Of a stretch of DNA of 64,000 bases, positions 6,488 to 15,147 are shown in pieces. The notes under the pieces are model-generated. The model searched no databases and had not been told where the DNA came from. It saw only the letters and a program-made list of their open reading frames with translations. The DNA comes from Io17-Chloro-G2 sp034420695 (lineage in GTDB: Bacteria; Chloroflexota; Dehalococcoidia; Lucifugimonadales; UBA3495). The stretch is from positions 94,446 through 158,445 of the forward strand of contig DAOULB010000051.1 in NCBI GenBank assembly GCA_034420695.1. The letters run 5' to 3'. The first letter of the stretch is position 1. Every line of letters starts with the position of its first letter. A program made the position numbers and the translations under genes.

Positions 6488-7189
6488 ATGTACGCCCTAA
6501 TTCTGGCCGGTGGGAAAGGCGAACGGCTTCGACCCCTCACCGACGAACTGCCCAAGCCCATGGTGCCGGTCGCGGGCAAGCCAATTCTGGAGCGGCAGGT
6601 TGACTGGCTCAGAGAAGGGGGCGTGACGGACGTAGTGTTCTTGGGAGGATATCTCTGGGAGAAGATCCGGGAACACTTTGGAGACGGAGGGAAGTGGGGA
6701 ATCAAGGCCCACTACAGCATAGAAGAGGTTCCCTTGGGCAGGGGAGGCGCCGTACGCAAGGGGTTTTCCCAGGTCCCGGCCGGGGATGAAGTGGCGCTGG
6801 TTTTGAACGGCGACGTTATCACCGGGGAGCCGGCAGCGTCCATTCTCAACCGCCACAAAGAGGCCGGCCGGTCGAATCAGAGCCTGGCTGCCACCATTAT
6901 GGTTGTGCCGATGGTCAGCCCCTACGGAATTGTGGATATGAACGAGGGCGGTTCGGTGGAGGGCTTCAGGGAAAAGGCCGAGATACCCTTGTGGATTAAC
7001 GCCGGGGTGTATGCCCTGAACCCGGGAATTGCCGCCGACTTTCCCGAGATCGGAGACCACGAGACCGAAACGTTTCCCCGGATGGCCCAAGCAGGGCGAA
7101 TAGCCGCCCTGAAGTCGCGGGCCTTCTGGCGCAGCATAGACTCATTCAAGGACCTGCAGGAAGCGGAAGACCACCTGAAATCAGTCTAG
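6488..7189 (+). CDS. Sugar-1-phosphate nucleotidyltransferase, 233 aa
   Basis: It starts MYALILAGGKGERLRPLTDE, followed by LPKPMVPVAGKP: the signature GGxGxRLxPLT and the PKPM lysine of the NTP_transferase family. Asp of LNGDV (near residue 110) is the usual metal ligand. The protein is single-domain, without the left-handed beta-helix of GlmU, and most resembles short mannose-1-phosphate or glucose-1-phosphate nucleotidyltransferases. It makes NDP-sugars in the cytoplasm. The product may supply the PimA-like transferase at 13945, but the genes are not linked. I chose ATG 6488 (behind GGAGAGG) over an upstream start that would add 21 basic residues. Confidence 0.8.
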   Translation: MYALILAGGKGERLRPLTDELPKPMVPVAGKPILERQVDWLREGGVTDVVFLGGYLWEKIREHFGDGGKWGIKAHYSIEEVPLGRGGAVRKGFSQVPAGDEVALVLNGDVITGEPAASILNRHKEAGRSNQSLAATIMVVPMVSPYGIVDMNEGGSVEGFREKAEIPLWINAGVYALNPGIAADFPEIGDHETETFPRMAQAGRIAALKSRAFWRSIDSFKDLQEAEDHLKSV

Positions 7190-7253
7190 CCCAGAGTCCC
7201 AGACTCGTAGCAGACACCGGCCTCACTACACTTCCAGGAAAGGCAACACTCAT

Positions 7254-8195
7254 TTGGATGCAGCACCGATCGCCCAAGCCTCCGCCAAGATCAAGTCCAA
7301 CATCGAGCGCGTGTTGGTAGGCAAGGGGGGCGTTATTGAGCTGACCTTGGCCGCCATCCTGGGGGGAGGGCATCTGCTGGTGGAAGACGTGCCGGGGATA
7401 GGCAAGACGACGCTGGGCCGGTGCTTGGCGGAATCCCTGGGTTGCAGCTTCAAACGGATACAGTTTACGCCGGACCTGATGCCTTCCGACATCACCGGCA
7501 TCCACTATTTCAACCAGAAGGCCGGAGACTTCGAGTTCAGGCCTGGCCCCGTCATCGCCCAAGTGGTGCTTGCCGATGAGATTAACCGGGCCACGCCCCG
7601 CACCCAGTCGGCCCTGTTGGAGGCTATGGCCGAAGGCCAGATTACCGTTGACGAAGTTACCATTCCGTTGCCCAGACCCTTCTTGGTCATTGCCACCCAG
7701 AACCCGATAGAACTTGAGGGGACTTTCCCCCTGCCGGAGGCCCAGCTTGACCGGTTCCAGTTGCGCATCCGGTTGGGTTATCCCGCAGAGTCGGAAGAAG
7801 ATGAGATGCTGAGGCGGTTTCACTCTTCGAGCCCCATGGACTCTCTCTCAGCGGTTACCGGGGACGGCGAATTCCTAAGTGTCAGGGAAGCGGTCAGCCA
7901 AGTGCACGTCAGCCCGGAGCTTCGCAATTACATTGTGCAACTGGTGCAGGCCACCAGGAAGCACGACGATGTGGAGCTAGGGGCGAGCCCCAGGGCCAGC
8001 ATAGGCCTGTACCGGTGCAGCCAAGCGCTGGCGGGAATACAGGGCAGGTCGTTCGTCATTCCCGATGATGTCAAGGCACTGGCATCCTATGCCTTGGCAC
8101 ACCGAATTATCCTGAAGTCCCATGCCCGGTTGCGGGAAGTTACGCCGGAGGGCGTAATCGACGGAATTCTGAGCCAGGTCCCAGTGCCGGTCTAG
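7254..8195 (+). CDS. MoxR-family AAA+ ATPase, 313 aa
   Basis: Walker A is VEDVPGIGKTTLGR (GIGKTT 48-53), Walker B is VVLADEINRATPRTQSALLE (about 105), and sensor 1 is VIATQNPIELEGTFPLPEAQ. These are hallmark MoxR motifs. MoxR proteins act as chaperone-like ATPases that help mature or insert metal centres into partner proteins, usually encoded beside a DUF58 protein, as here. The start is TTG 7254; no in-frame ATG is near, and GGAAAGG lies 10 bp upstream. It is the first gene of a three-gene set reaching 10939. Confidence 0.9.
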   Translation: MDAAPIAQASAKIKSNIERVLVGKGGVIELTLAAILGGGHLLVEDVPGIGKTTLGRCLAESLGCSFKRIQFTPDLMPSDITGIHYFNQKAGDFEFRPGPVIAQVVLADEINRATPRTQSALLEAMAEGQITVDEVTIPLPRPFLVIATQNPIELEGTFPLPEAQLDRFQLRIRLGYPAESEEDEMLRRFHSSSPMDSLSAVTGDGEFLSVREAVSQVHVSPELRNYIVQLVQATRKHDDVELGASPRASIGLYRCSQALAGIQGRSFVIPDDVKALASYALAHRIILKSHARLREVTPEGVIDGILSQVPVPV

Positions 8196-8319
8196 TTCCC
8201 CAGCTCATCAGGCATTCCAGGCATCGTCCTTGAATCATGCCGAAGTCATCCCGGACACAGGCAGGTCCGGGAGCATTTGTGGGGGCGTGAACCCCGGTCT
8301 TTGCCAGCCCCGGAAAGAG

Positions 8320-9537
8320 ATGTTCAGCGAAGTTTGGATAATAATCGCCACGCTGCTGGTGTTTATCGGCTTGGTGGCCAGCCACGGCCTGTTTCTCATC
8401 CTGGGCTCTTTGCTGGTTATCATCACGCTGGCGGCGCGGCTGTGGGACAGATATGCCTTCCGGCGGGTTGAGCACGTCCGGACACTGTCGAGGGACCGGG
8501 CATTTATTGGCGACAGCCTGGAATATACCGTTACCCTGGCGAATGACAAGCTGTTGCCCCTCATCTGGGTGGATATACTGGACCCCTTTCCCAACGGGCT
8601 GGAGCTTTCCGGAGGAACTCTGAGGGGAAGCGGGCTGGAGGGGGACAGGCAACACAGCATCACTACCTCGCTGCTGCCCTACCAGAAAGCATCCTGGAAG
8701 TACACAATGAAGTGCACGTCCCGGGGGTACCACCGCATCGGCCCGGTGCGGCTGCGCAGCGGGGATATATTCGGTTTCAGCTCCGGGGAGACCAATCTTG
8801 ACGGCTTGGACCACGTTCTGGTCTATCCACAGATAGCTAATCTGAACGACCTGCTGCTTCCCATCCTGCATCCCTTGGGACAGGCCAGGGGCAAGAGACC
8901 GCTACACCAGGACACCACGTGGTTCTCGGGGCAGCGGGACTACCGCCCCACAGACCCGATGAAGCACATTCACTGGAAGGGAACTGCCCGCCGCGGCTCT
9001 CTGCAGACCAAGGTCTTCGACCCGGTTGTCTCTCTGAACGTGCTCATTGCCATGAACGCCACGACCAGTCAATTCCCTTGGCAAGGGAGCAACAGGACCC
9101 TGTTCGAGCGGACAGTCACTGCGGCTGCGTCGGTGGCGAATTTTTGCGACGAGAACCGATGCAGCTACGGATTGGTCAGCAATGCGGTGGCCATACATTC
9201 CAGCAGGTGGTTGAGCGTTCCCATGGGGGCTTCTCCTTCCCAACTTGCGCTAACCCTGGAGTCCCTGGCCAGGGCAGGTCCGTACGCGGTCACTTCCCTT
9301 GCAGAAGTTATTCGCGGGGAAAGGGACAGCCTACCAGCGGGAGCAACAGTGGTGCTGGTGACTTCGGTAATTTCACAGTCTCTAGCCGACGAGGTGGAGG
9401 AGATTCGCATCCGGGGACACAGAGTCCTGGCGCTTTACGCGGGAGACGGCGCGCCGGAAACGGGCCTTCCCGGTGTAGAGGTTATTCAACTAGGAAGGAC
9501 CTTGCAAAGGCAGGTGGAAGATGGGTCTCCTGTCTAG
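8320..9537 (+). CDS. DUF58 domain protein, 405 aa
   Basis: Two adjacent hydrophobic helices near the N-terminus (FSEVWIIIATLLVFIGLVAS and a second one) anchor the protein. The conserved DUF58 box YRPTDPMKHIHWKGTARRGS lies near residue 210. The C-terminal half has a vWA-like fold pattern without an obvious MIDAS. DUF58 proteins pair with MoxR ATPases and are thought to bind their clients at the membrane. I used ATG 8320 (GGAAAG upstream) since the longer TTG start at 8230 adds a Cys/Pro-rich stretch lacking domain similarity. The last 17 bp overlap the next gene. Confidence 0.85.
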   Translation: MFSEVWIIIATLLVFIGLVASHGLFLILGSLLVIITLAARLWDRYAFRRVEHVRTLSRDRAFIGDSLEYTVTLANDKLLPLIWVDILDPFPNGLELSGGTLRGSGLEGDRQHSITTSLLPYQKASWKYTMKCTSRGYHRIGPVRLRSGDIFGFSSGETNLDGLDHVLVYPQIANLNDLLLPILHPLGQARGKRPLHQDTTWFSGQRDYRPTDPMKHIHWKGTARRGSLQTKVFDPVVSLNVLIAMNATTSQFPWQGSNRTLFERTVTAAASVANFCDENRCSYGLVSNAVAIHSSRWLSVPMGASPSQLALTLESLARAGPYAVTSLAEVIRGERDSLPAGATVVLVTSVISQSLADEVEEIRIRGHRVLALYAGDGAPETGLPGVEVIQLGRTLQRQVEDGSPV

Positions 9538-10939
9538 AACGGTCTTCATCACAGGCGCCGGTCTTTTCCTGGAGTGCTGCGCGTTTTACTTGGTATTCGG
9601 AATGGTGGCGGCCTTGCTGGGTCTGCCGGGGGCCGGTCTTTCGCTGGGGCTGGTGTTTTTTGCACTGTGCTGGGTGTTCATCATGTCCCTTTACGTTCAG
9701 ACCCTGAAGTTCACTGCCAACTTGAGGGGCGCCCTGGGCTTAGGGGCGAGCGCGGCCTCATTCGTCTTTCTGATTGCCTTGGATGCAGGATTCAGCTTTT
9801 CGCCGTTCGCTGCGGTAGCAAGGGGCAGCACCCTTGCAACTTTTGAATTTGCTTTCAGCGTTGCTTTCATGGTTGTACTGTGGTGGAGGGGAAGCCTTCT
9901 AGCGCAGGAAACGATGGGACTGGATGGCCTGAAGTTCTCGTTCCAGTGGGGGGCGGTGGCGCTGGTGGTAGCGCTGCTGGCGGAAGGACTGACCACGTTC
10001 GACCTGTTGAACGGCTACCTGATAGCCGCGTATTTCGGGGTGGGGTTGGCCGGGTTGGCGCTGGCCAGGTTCTCCTCGGAACTGGGCGAGTTCCAGGACA
10101 TGTCCTTGGACTGGTGGGCGCCTATAGCGGGCAGCGTGGCAGGAGTGTTGCTGCTTGGACTTATAGCAACCGCGGTGGGGCTGGGAGGGTTGGACGAAGT
10201 CCTTCGCCAGCTGCTGGGGGCGGTAGGAGAAGCCGGCGGGTGGATTATCCAGCCGGTGATACTGATTATCGGCATCATTGCCGGGCTGATGGCCAACTTA
10301 GTGAACTGGATTTCAGGGATGTTCGGGGGCGGCGACCTGAGCCAGTTCGATGCGGCGGTGAGCCGGATAGAGCAGTTCCAGCAGGAGGTACGGCAGGAAG
10401 CCTCGGATGGAGGGCCGCCCCGGATTCTCATCGACATCATGAAATGGACGGCCTTCCTAGGAGGCCTGTCGCTGGCCGGCTGGATAGTGTACCGGTTGTT
10501 CCGGGTCAGGGGCGGCTGGCGCACACCTTCGGGAGTGGAAGAGGTCCGGGAGTCGCTTTTCAGCTGGGGAAGGGTGGGACAGGACATGTCGGCGGCATGG
10601 GCTGGTTGGTGGAGGGGGCTGGCCGGCTCCAGGGCCGGACGAAGGGAGGAAGCCAGGCAGCCACGCACGCCGCGAGAAGTCTACTACGCCATGGTGGCGC
10701 TGGCCGGAGAGTTGGGGCAACCGAGACGGGAGTGGCAGACACCCAGGGAGCACCAGTGGGACTTGCAGGACTTGATGCCCGTCTCGAGTGTGGCGGGAAT
10801 AGTCAATTCATTCCAGCAGGCCTGCTACGGTGAAAGGGAAGCGGGGGAGGAAGAGCTAACCTCCCTGCAGGGGGACTGGCAGTCCATAAAGCAGTACTTG
10901 GCCCAGCAGGAGCTGGAGAAAGAGGGGCCGGGAGGGTAA
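9521..10939 (+). CDS. Multi-helix membrane protein with DUF4129-like tail, 472 aa
   Basis: Residues 1-290 hold about nine hydrophobic helices. After a further helix (WTAFLGGLSLAGWIVYRLF) comes a cytoplasmic tail ending in REVYYAMVALAGELGQPRRE, then WQTPREHQWDLQ and a last helix pair, the pattern of DUF4129 domains. In many bacteria DUF4129 is fused behind a transglutaminase-like domain in the MoxR-DUF58 operon. Here no transglutaminase Cys-His-Asp domain is present, so the periplasmic enzyme part is missing or encoded elsewhere. ATG overlaps the DUF58 gene and follows AGGTGG. Confidence 0.75.
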   Translation: MGLLSRTVFITGAGLFLECCAFYLVFGMVAALLGLPGAGLSLGLVFFALCWVFIMSLYVQTLKFTANLRGALGLGASAASFVFLIALDAGFSFSPFAAVARGSTLATFEFAFSVAFMVVLWWRGSLLAQETMGLDGLKFSFQWGAVALVVALLAEGLTTFDLLNGYLIAAYFGVGLAGLALARFSSELGEFQDMSLDWWAPIAGSVAGVLLLGLIATAVGLGGLDEVLRQLLGAVGEAGGWIIQPVILIIGIIAGLMANLVNWISGMFGGGDLSQFDAAVSRIEQFQQEVRQEASDGGPPRILIDIMKWTAFLGGLSLAGWIVYRLFRVRGGWRTPSGVEEVRESLFSWGRVGQDMSAAWAGWWRGLAGSRAGRREEARQPRTPREVYYAMVALAGELGQPRREWQTPREHQWDLQDLMPVSSVAGIVNSFQQACYGEREAGEEELTSLQGDWQSIKQYLAQQELEKEGPGG

Positions 10940-10997
10940 GCGGCCCTGCTCATCTTCCGGCTCAACGCTGGCTAGGGCGGCAATGCCCGGGTTCTAA

Positions 10998-11090
10998 GGA
11001 GCCTCTGAACAACATCCATCCACTCTCATCCCAACCTTCTCCCGGCAAGGGATAAGGGGTTTCAGTTGCGCTTGTTCGGGCCTTTCCTAG
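10998..11090. repeat. Dispersed 3'-end repeat, copy A
   Basis: This copy begins GGAGCCTCTGAAC, contains CTCATCCCAACCTTCTCCC and a hairpin core, and ends CGGGCCTTTCCTAG. The terminal CTA (11087-11089) is the TAG stop of the minus-strand LLM gene. It lies between convergent genes. Confidence 0.8.
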
Positions 11091-11992
11091 TTGTACTGGG
11101 GGATGACGTCCCGGGCGATCAACTCCATTTGCCGGGTCAAGTTGGCCACGTTACCGCTGTTGGTGGAAAGGATGACGTGCTCCGCGCCCACGTCTTCGTA
11201 GGCTTTGATGCCGGCGGCAATCCGACCGGGGTCGTCACCGGGCAAAGAGGTCCGCTGGGCATCGTTCCGGCGAACGCTGTCGTCGCCGGGCACGTCCACT
11301 TCGATGCGGACGGAAAGGTCGAAGCCGCTGAGGTCACGGCCGGCAGCGGCGGCAAGCTCGCCAATGGTCTCCCGCCCAATGGTGAAGTCTTCCGGGGAAA
11401 TGCCGGAGGGGTGCCAGCCGTCGCCCAGGGTTGCGGCCCGGCGGAGGGCAGCGGGACTGGAGCCCCCCACCAATAGCGGGACGTGGGGTTTCTGGACCGG
11501 CTTGGGGGAGAAGTAGTTTCCGGAGAAGTTCCAGCGGCTGCTCTGGTAGCTGGGCATGGGACTGGTCCAGAGCTCCTTCATCATGCGGATGCAGTCATTG
11601 GTCCAAGCGCCGCGGCCCCGCATGGGGATGCCAAGGGCCTCGAACTCCACCTGCAATGCGCCGGCCCCCACTCCCAAGAGGAGGCGGCCACCGGACATCT
11701 GGTCCAGGGTGGCGGCGAACTTGGCCAACTGGATGGCGTTGTGGTAAGGGAGCACCAGGACCGAGGTGCCAAGCTGGACCCGGCTGGTGGTAGCGGCCAT
11801 GTAGGTCAGGGTGGCCATGGGGTGATAGTAGTGGCGGTCTTGTAGGCGTTCCTTGATGAACCCGGTGTTGAAGACGTGCTCCATGACCCATACGGAATCA
11901 AATCCGAGGTCTTCGGCCAGGGGGCCAAATTTCAAGGCCTCCAACGGGTCCTCTATGCCCCAGCTATTGGGCATGGTAATTCCAAACTTCAT
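11087..11992 (-). CDS. LLM-class (luciferase-like) oxidoreductase, 301 aa
   Basis: MKFGITMPNSWGIEDPLEAL and LAEDLGFDSVWVMEH are typical of the luciferase-like TIM barrel. LDQMSGGRLLLGVGAGALQV and PLLVGGSSPAALRRAATLGD are the two phosphate and flavin-binding loops of the F420-dependent LLM branch (TIGR03619-like). It transfers hydride or oxygen to an unknown small substrate using F420 or FMN. ATG is 18 bp after ribH, the last position of a minus-strand run that starts at ino1. The stop codon is provided by repeat copy A. One of three LLM genes in the window. Confidence 0.85.
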   Translation of the reverse strand: MKFGITMPNSWGIEDPLEALKFGPLAEDLGFDSVWVMEHVFNTGFIKERLQDRHYYHPMATLTYMAATTSRVQLGTSVLVLPYHNAIQLAKFAATLDQMSGGRLLLGVGAGALQVEFEALGIPMRGRGAWTNDCIRMMKELWTSPMPSYQSSRWNFSGNYFSPKPVQKPHVPLLVGGSSPAALRRAATLGDGWHPSGISPEDFTIGRETIGELAAAAGRDLSGFDLSVRIEVDVPGDDSVRRNDAQRTSLPGDDPGRIAAGIKAYEDVGAEHVILSTNSGNVANLTRQMELIARDVIPQYN

Positions 11993-12010
11993 GGCGCGCT
12001 CCTGCTCAGG

Positions 12011-12502
12011 TTAATGGGTGTGGTCGGCGAGCATGGCCCGGATGGACTGGATGAGGCGGGCGGTCTCAATGGCGGCGATAGCAGAACTGTTGCCTTGATT
12101 CCCGGCCTTGCCGCCAGCCCGGTTCTGGGCTTGCTCCATGTCGTCGGTAGTCAAGACGCCGAATATAGTGGGTATTCCAGTTTCGGTGCTTACTGCGCCG
12201 ATGCCGCTGGCCGCCCGGTTGGCCACGGCATCGTAGTGACCGGTCTCGCCGCGGATAACGGCTCCCAGGCAGATGATGGCGTCGTAGTGGCCGGTGAGGG
12301 CCATAGCCTTGGCCACCAAGGGCAGCTCGAAAGCGCCGGGCACCCAGGCCACTTCGATAGCGTTATCGGCAACGTCGTGGCGGGTGAGGGTTTCCAAGGC
12401 TCCCGCGAGCAGTTGGCGGGTAATAGTTTCGTTGAACCGCGCTATTACAATACCAATGCTCAGGCCCTGTCCGTTCAAGGATCCTTTCAGTTCCGTGGGC
12501 AA
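12011..12502 (-). CDS. ribH: 6,7-dimethyl-8-ribityllumazine synthase, 163 aa
   Basis: IGIVIARFNETITRQLLAGA near the start, VPGAFELPLVAKAMA, CLGAVIRGETGHYD and GVLTTDDMEQAQNRAGG are the family's substrate-binding motifs, with the general base H of GHYD present. It condenses the 5-amino uracil and butanone phosphate precursors to lumazine, the penultimate step to riboflavin. I place the start at TTG 12502: AGGAGG is 7 bp upstream and the length then matches the family (about 155). A longer frame upstream has no similarity. No other rib gene is in the window. Flavin supply suits the many FMN and F420 enzymes here. Confidence 0.92.
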   Translation of the reverse strand: MPTELKGSLNGQGLSIGIVIARFNETITRQLLAGALETLTRHDVADNAIEVAWVPGAFELPLVAKAMALTGHYDAIICLGAVIRGETGHYDAVANRAASGIGAVSTETGIPTIFGVLTTDDMEQAQNRAGGKAGNQGNSSAIAAIETARLIQSIRAMLADHTH

Positions 12503-12567
12503 ATCAACTCCTCCTGGTCCCGGATTTCCCGCCACTGGCCCTGGCGGGTTGCTTGGGTGATGGAGTG

Positions 12568-13275
12568 CTACGTTTCCTTGGGGCGAACGCCGGCTTGGAG
12601 GATGCGCTCCAGAAGCTGGGGTTCGGTAGCGGGTCCGGCCAGCCGATACTGGTCGTTGATGACGGTAAAGGGAACGGAACGAACGGCGTACCTTTGAGCC
12701 AACGCCGGATATTCCTGGACCTCTATTACGTCGGCGGATACTTGGGGACATTCCAAGGCTACAGCGTGGGCCAGCCTGGCAAGGCCGGTGCAAGAGGTTT
12801 CGGTGGGGGTTACGAAAACCTGAACATTCACCGGCTGGTCCACACGGCGGAGCTGCCTCCGGGTGTCGTTGGAGAGGGGGCTCACACCCCGGGATATTGT
12901 CATAACGTCTTCCACCAAGACGGACATGATGTGCCCGGAGGGTATTCCGTAAAACTTCACCCCGGAACTACCGGGGGAAGCTGCGCCCGCGGAGTCGAGG
13001 GCCACAGCGGGGATGCGCTGGATGCCGCAGGCCTGGGCAGTTTCAGGTTCTTGGTAAAAGTCGACCGTCTTCAATTCCAGCTTGGGTGACAGGGCGGTCA
13101 ACTCTTCCATCAACTGCTGGGTCTGGGGGCAGTAGGGACAGTCCCTGCCAGGGATGGTCAACACCGATCCCTTCCTGGTGAACAGGGTCAAGGCCACGCC
13201 GCCCTTAAGGTCCTTCCGGAAGTTGCGCCTAAGCTGGGATTTATCCTGGGCGGAGATGATGGACTGCTGCACCAT
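12568..13275 (-). CDS. Two-domain thioredoxin-fold oxidoreductase (PDO-like), 235 aa
   Basis: Two tandem thioredoxin folds: the first has an active site C46-PYC49 and cis-Pro in IQRIPAVAL. The second has cis-Pro in RSVPFTVIND, but the expected CxxC reads C162-T-G-L, so only one cysteine is left. This is the layout of protein disulfide oxidoreductases (PDO) and of AhpF N-terminal domains, except for the inactive second site. Cytoplasmic, no signal peptide. Probably reduces disulfides or peroxiredoxins. It lies between ribH and the CDP-alcohol phosphatidyltransferase on the same strand. Confidence 0.75.
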   Translation of the reverse strand: MVQQSIISAQDKSQLRRNFRKDLKGGVALTLFTRKGSVLTIPGRDCPYCPQTQQLMEELTALSPKLELKTVDFYQEPETAQACGIQRIPAVALDSAGAASPGSSGVKFYGIPSGHIMSVLVEDVMTISRGVSPLSNDTRRQLRRVDQPVNVQVFVTPTETSCTGLARLAHAVALECPQVSADVIEVQEYPALAQRYAVRSVPFTVINDQYRLAGPATEPQLLERILQAGVRPKET

Positions 13276-13361
13276 GGCAGTCTCCTATGGATGGGACGGC
13301 ACCGGGTGAATGCGGCGGCGCCGGGGTTTTGCCAGCAACAGTTTACACAGGAAGGGGCCGG

Positions 13362-13973
13362 TTATCCACCCTTGTTCAACTGGGAGCGGATGGTGAACAT
13401 GCGCTGGAAGAGGGTGACAAAGGAAACGAGGGCGATGGCCAAGACGAACCAGATTACAAAACCGGAAATGAGGCCGATGCTCAGCAGCACGACACGCTCC
13501 GGACGGGTCATTATTCCCTCACGGGTGAAAACACCGAGCCCTTCTCCCCTAGCCCGGAGATAGCTGACGCCCTGGGAGAAAATCAGGGCGAGGATGACGA
13601 CGGTGATAAAGAAGAGGCGGTAATCGTCTCCGAACCCGGCCCGCAGACCGTAGATTACCAGCCCGAGGAAGAGGGCGGCTTCGCCCAGACGGTCGAAGAC
13701 GGAGTCGAGAAGGGCGCCGAAGGGACGCACTTGGCCGGTGAGGCGGGCAAGGGCGCCGTCAAGCAAATCCAAGGCGCTGCCGACCAGGAAGACGATGCCC
13801 CCGGCCAGCATCCAGCCTGAACCCACTAGAACGGCCGAGGCGACACAGACGGCAAAACCCAGCAGGGTGACGGCGTCGGGGGTAAGCTTCAGGGCGTGAA
13901 GGAAGCGGGCACCCGGCAGCTCGACGTACCGGAGAACCGCTTCCCTAAATTGCTCTCTGCCGGGAATTGCCAT
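13362..13973 (-). CDS. CDP-alcohol phosphatidyltransferase, probable phosphatidylinositol phosphate synthase, 203 aa
   Basis: The full family motif is present: D69-LL-D72-G-AL-A-R77, then eight residues, G86-ALL-D90-SVF-D94. About six helices follow the pattern of the family. GIMTRPERVVLL near residue 150 matches the loop of actinobacterial PI-phosphate synthases (…RPERLIIxL). It would join CDP-diacylglycerol with inositol phosphate. The two upstream genes make myo-inositol phosphate and a PimA-like mannosyltransferase, which strongly supports this reading over phosphatidylglycerol phosphate synthase. The start overlaps the upstream gene by 29 bp. Confidence 0.75.
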   Translation of the reverse strand: MAIPGREQFREAVLRYVELPGARFLHALKLTPDAVTLLGFAVCVASAVLVGSGWMLAGGIVFLVGSALDLLDGALARLTGQVRPFGALLDSVFDRLGEAALFLGLVIYGLRAGFGDDYRLFFITVVILALIFSQGVSYLRARGEGLGVFTREGIMTRPERVVLLSIGLISGFVIWFVLAIALVSFVTLFQRMFTIRSQLNKGG

Positions 13974-15087
13974 TTGCTGCTTCCAGACACTGATAGTAGT
14001 AGTCTTCCACCCTGCTGCAGATGACGGGCCAGCGATACTTCTGGGCGGTTAGCTTGCCGTCCTCTCCCATCCGACGCCGGAGGTCAGGGTCCTGGACCAG
14101 GGTGGACAGAGCCTTGGACAGGGCCTCGGCATTCTTGGGAGGAAAGAGAAGGCCCTGCTCCCCGTCGTTGAGGATACTGGCGTAGCCATCTATGTCGGAT
14201 GCCACCACCGGCTTGCCGGCGGCCATTGCCTCCAGCAAGACGATGCCGAAACTCTCCGAGCCGGTGGCCGGCGAGCAGAAGATGTCGGCGGTGGCGTAAT
14301 ACCTGGCGAGCTCTTCCTCAGAGACGGGCCCAATGAACTCCACGTCCTGCAGGGCCCTGGCGGAGAGGATGCGGTGGGACTCCTTGTCGGGATTGCCGGG
14401 ACCGACCACCAACAGACGGATATTGGGCTGGTCCCACTTGAGACGGCTGTAGGCGTCGAGGAGGTAACGGAGGCCCTTGCGTTTTTCCAGCCGGCCCACA
14501 AACAGGATGTTTGTCTTGCCGTCCAGGTATTGGGGCCAGGGGTCACGGGCGCGGTTGAAGGCGTCAACGTCGATGCCATTGGGGATGATTTCGTAGTCGC
14601 CGGGAAAGGCCCTGCTGACGAAGTTGTAGGCGGCGGGGGAAACGGCAATGCCACCGTGGAGGCGCTGGTGCCAACGTTTCAGCACGGGCTGGCCCAACCT
14701 GTAGAGGTGGTTGTGTTTGTTGTTGGCGTGGAAGGTGCCGACGTTGACGGTGTTGGAAAGCTCGAGGACGCACAGGGGCAAAATGGGGGCCATGGGCTCG
14801 TGGAGGTGGATGATGTCGAAGGCCTCGTCCTGGAGGAGGGAACGGACTTTACGGTAGAGCCACCAGGAGAGGGAGACCCTGGCGATTGAGCCGCCGCTGG
14901 GCAGGGGCACCGAGCGGCCCAATGGGACGAATTTCTCAGCATCCAAGCCCTGGCGGGAAGGGGAATGGGGGGCCAGGACCTGCACCTGATGGCCGGAGCG
15001 GCCCAGTTCCCGGGCCAAGTGGGTGACATGGGCGGTGACTCCACCGGGCCAAGTGAAGTCGTAGGGGGAAACCATGGCAATTTTCAA
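13945..15087 (-). CDS. GT4 glycosyltransferase, PimA-like phosphatidylinositol mannosyltransferase
   Basis: N-terminal LKIAMVSPYDFTWPGGVTAH is nearly the PimA signature (RIAxVSPYSxDxPGGVQxHV). The C-terminal Rossmann half has LFVGRLEKRKGLRYLLDAYS and the E-x7-E nucleotide-sugar motif ESFGIVLLEAMAAGKPVVAS. PimA adds the first mannose to phosphatidylinositol at the cytoplasmic membrane face. Neighbours are ino1 (61 bp upstream) and the phosphatidyltransferase (overlapping). I chose TTG 15087 because it aligns with family N-termini; another TTG at 15111 would add eight residues, and neither has a strong ribosome site. About 380 residues, as usual. Confidence 0.75.
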   Translation of the reverse strand: MKIAMVSPYDFTWPGGVTAHVTHLARELGRSGHQVQVLAPHSPSRQGLDAEKFVPLGRSVPLPSGGSIARVSLSWWLYRKVRSLLQDEAFDIIHLHEPMAPILPLCVLELSNTVNVGTFHANNKHNHLYRLGQPVLKRWHQRLHGGIAVSPAAYNFVSRAFPGDYEIIPNGIDVDAFNRARDPWPQYLDGKTNILFVGRLEKRKGLRYLLDAYSRLKWDQPNIRLLVVGPGNPDKESHRILSARALQDVEFIGPVSEEELARYYATADIFCSPATGSESFGIVLLEAMAAGKPVVASDIDGYASILNDGEQGLLFPPKNAEALSKALSTLVQDPDLRRRMGEDGKLTAQKYRWPVICSRVEDYYYQCLEAANGNSRQRAI

Positions 15088-15147
15088 GGAGTCTTTCAAT
15101 ACTACGGGCAAGACGACGGGAGCGGAGCGACGAAGGCCCGCCCCACA

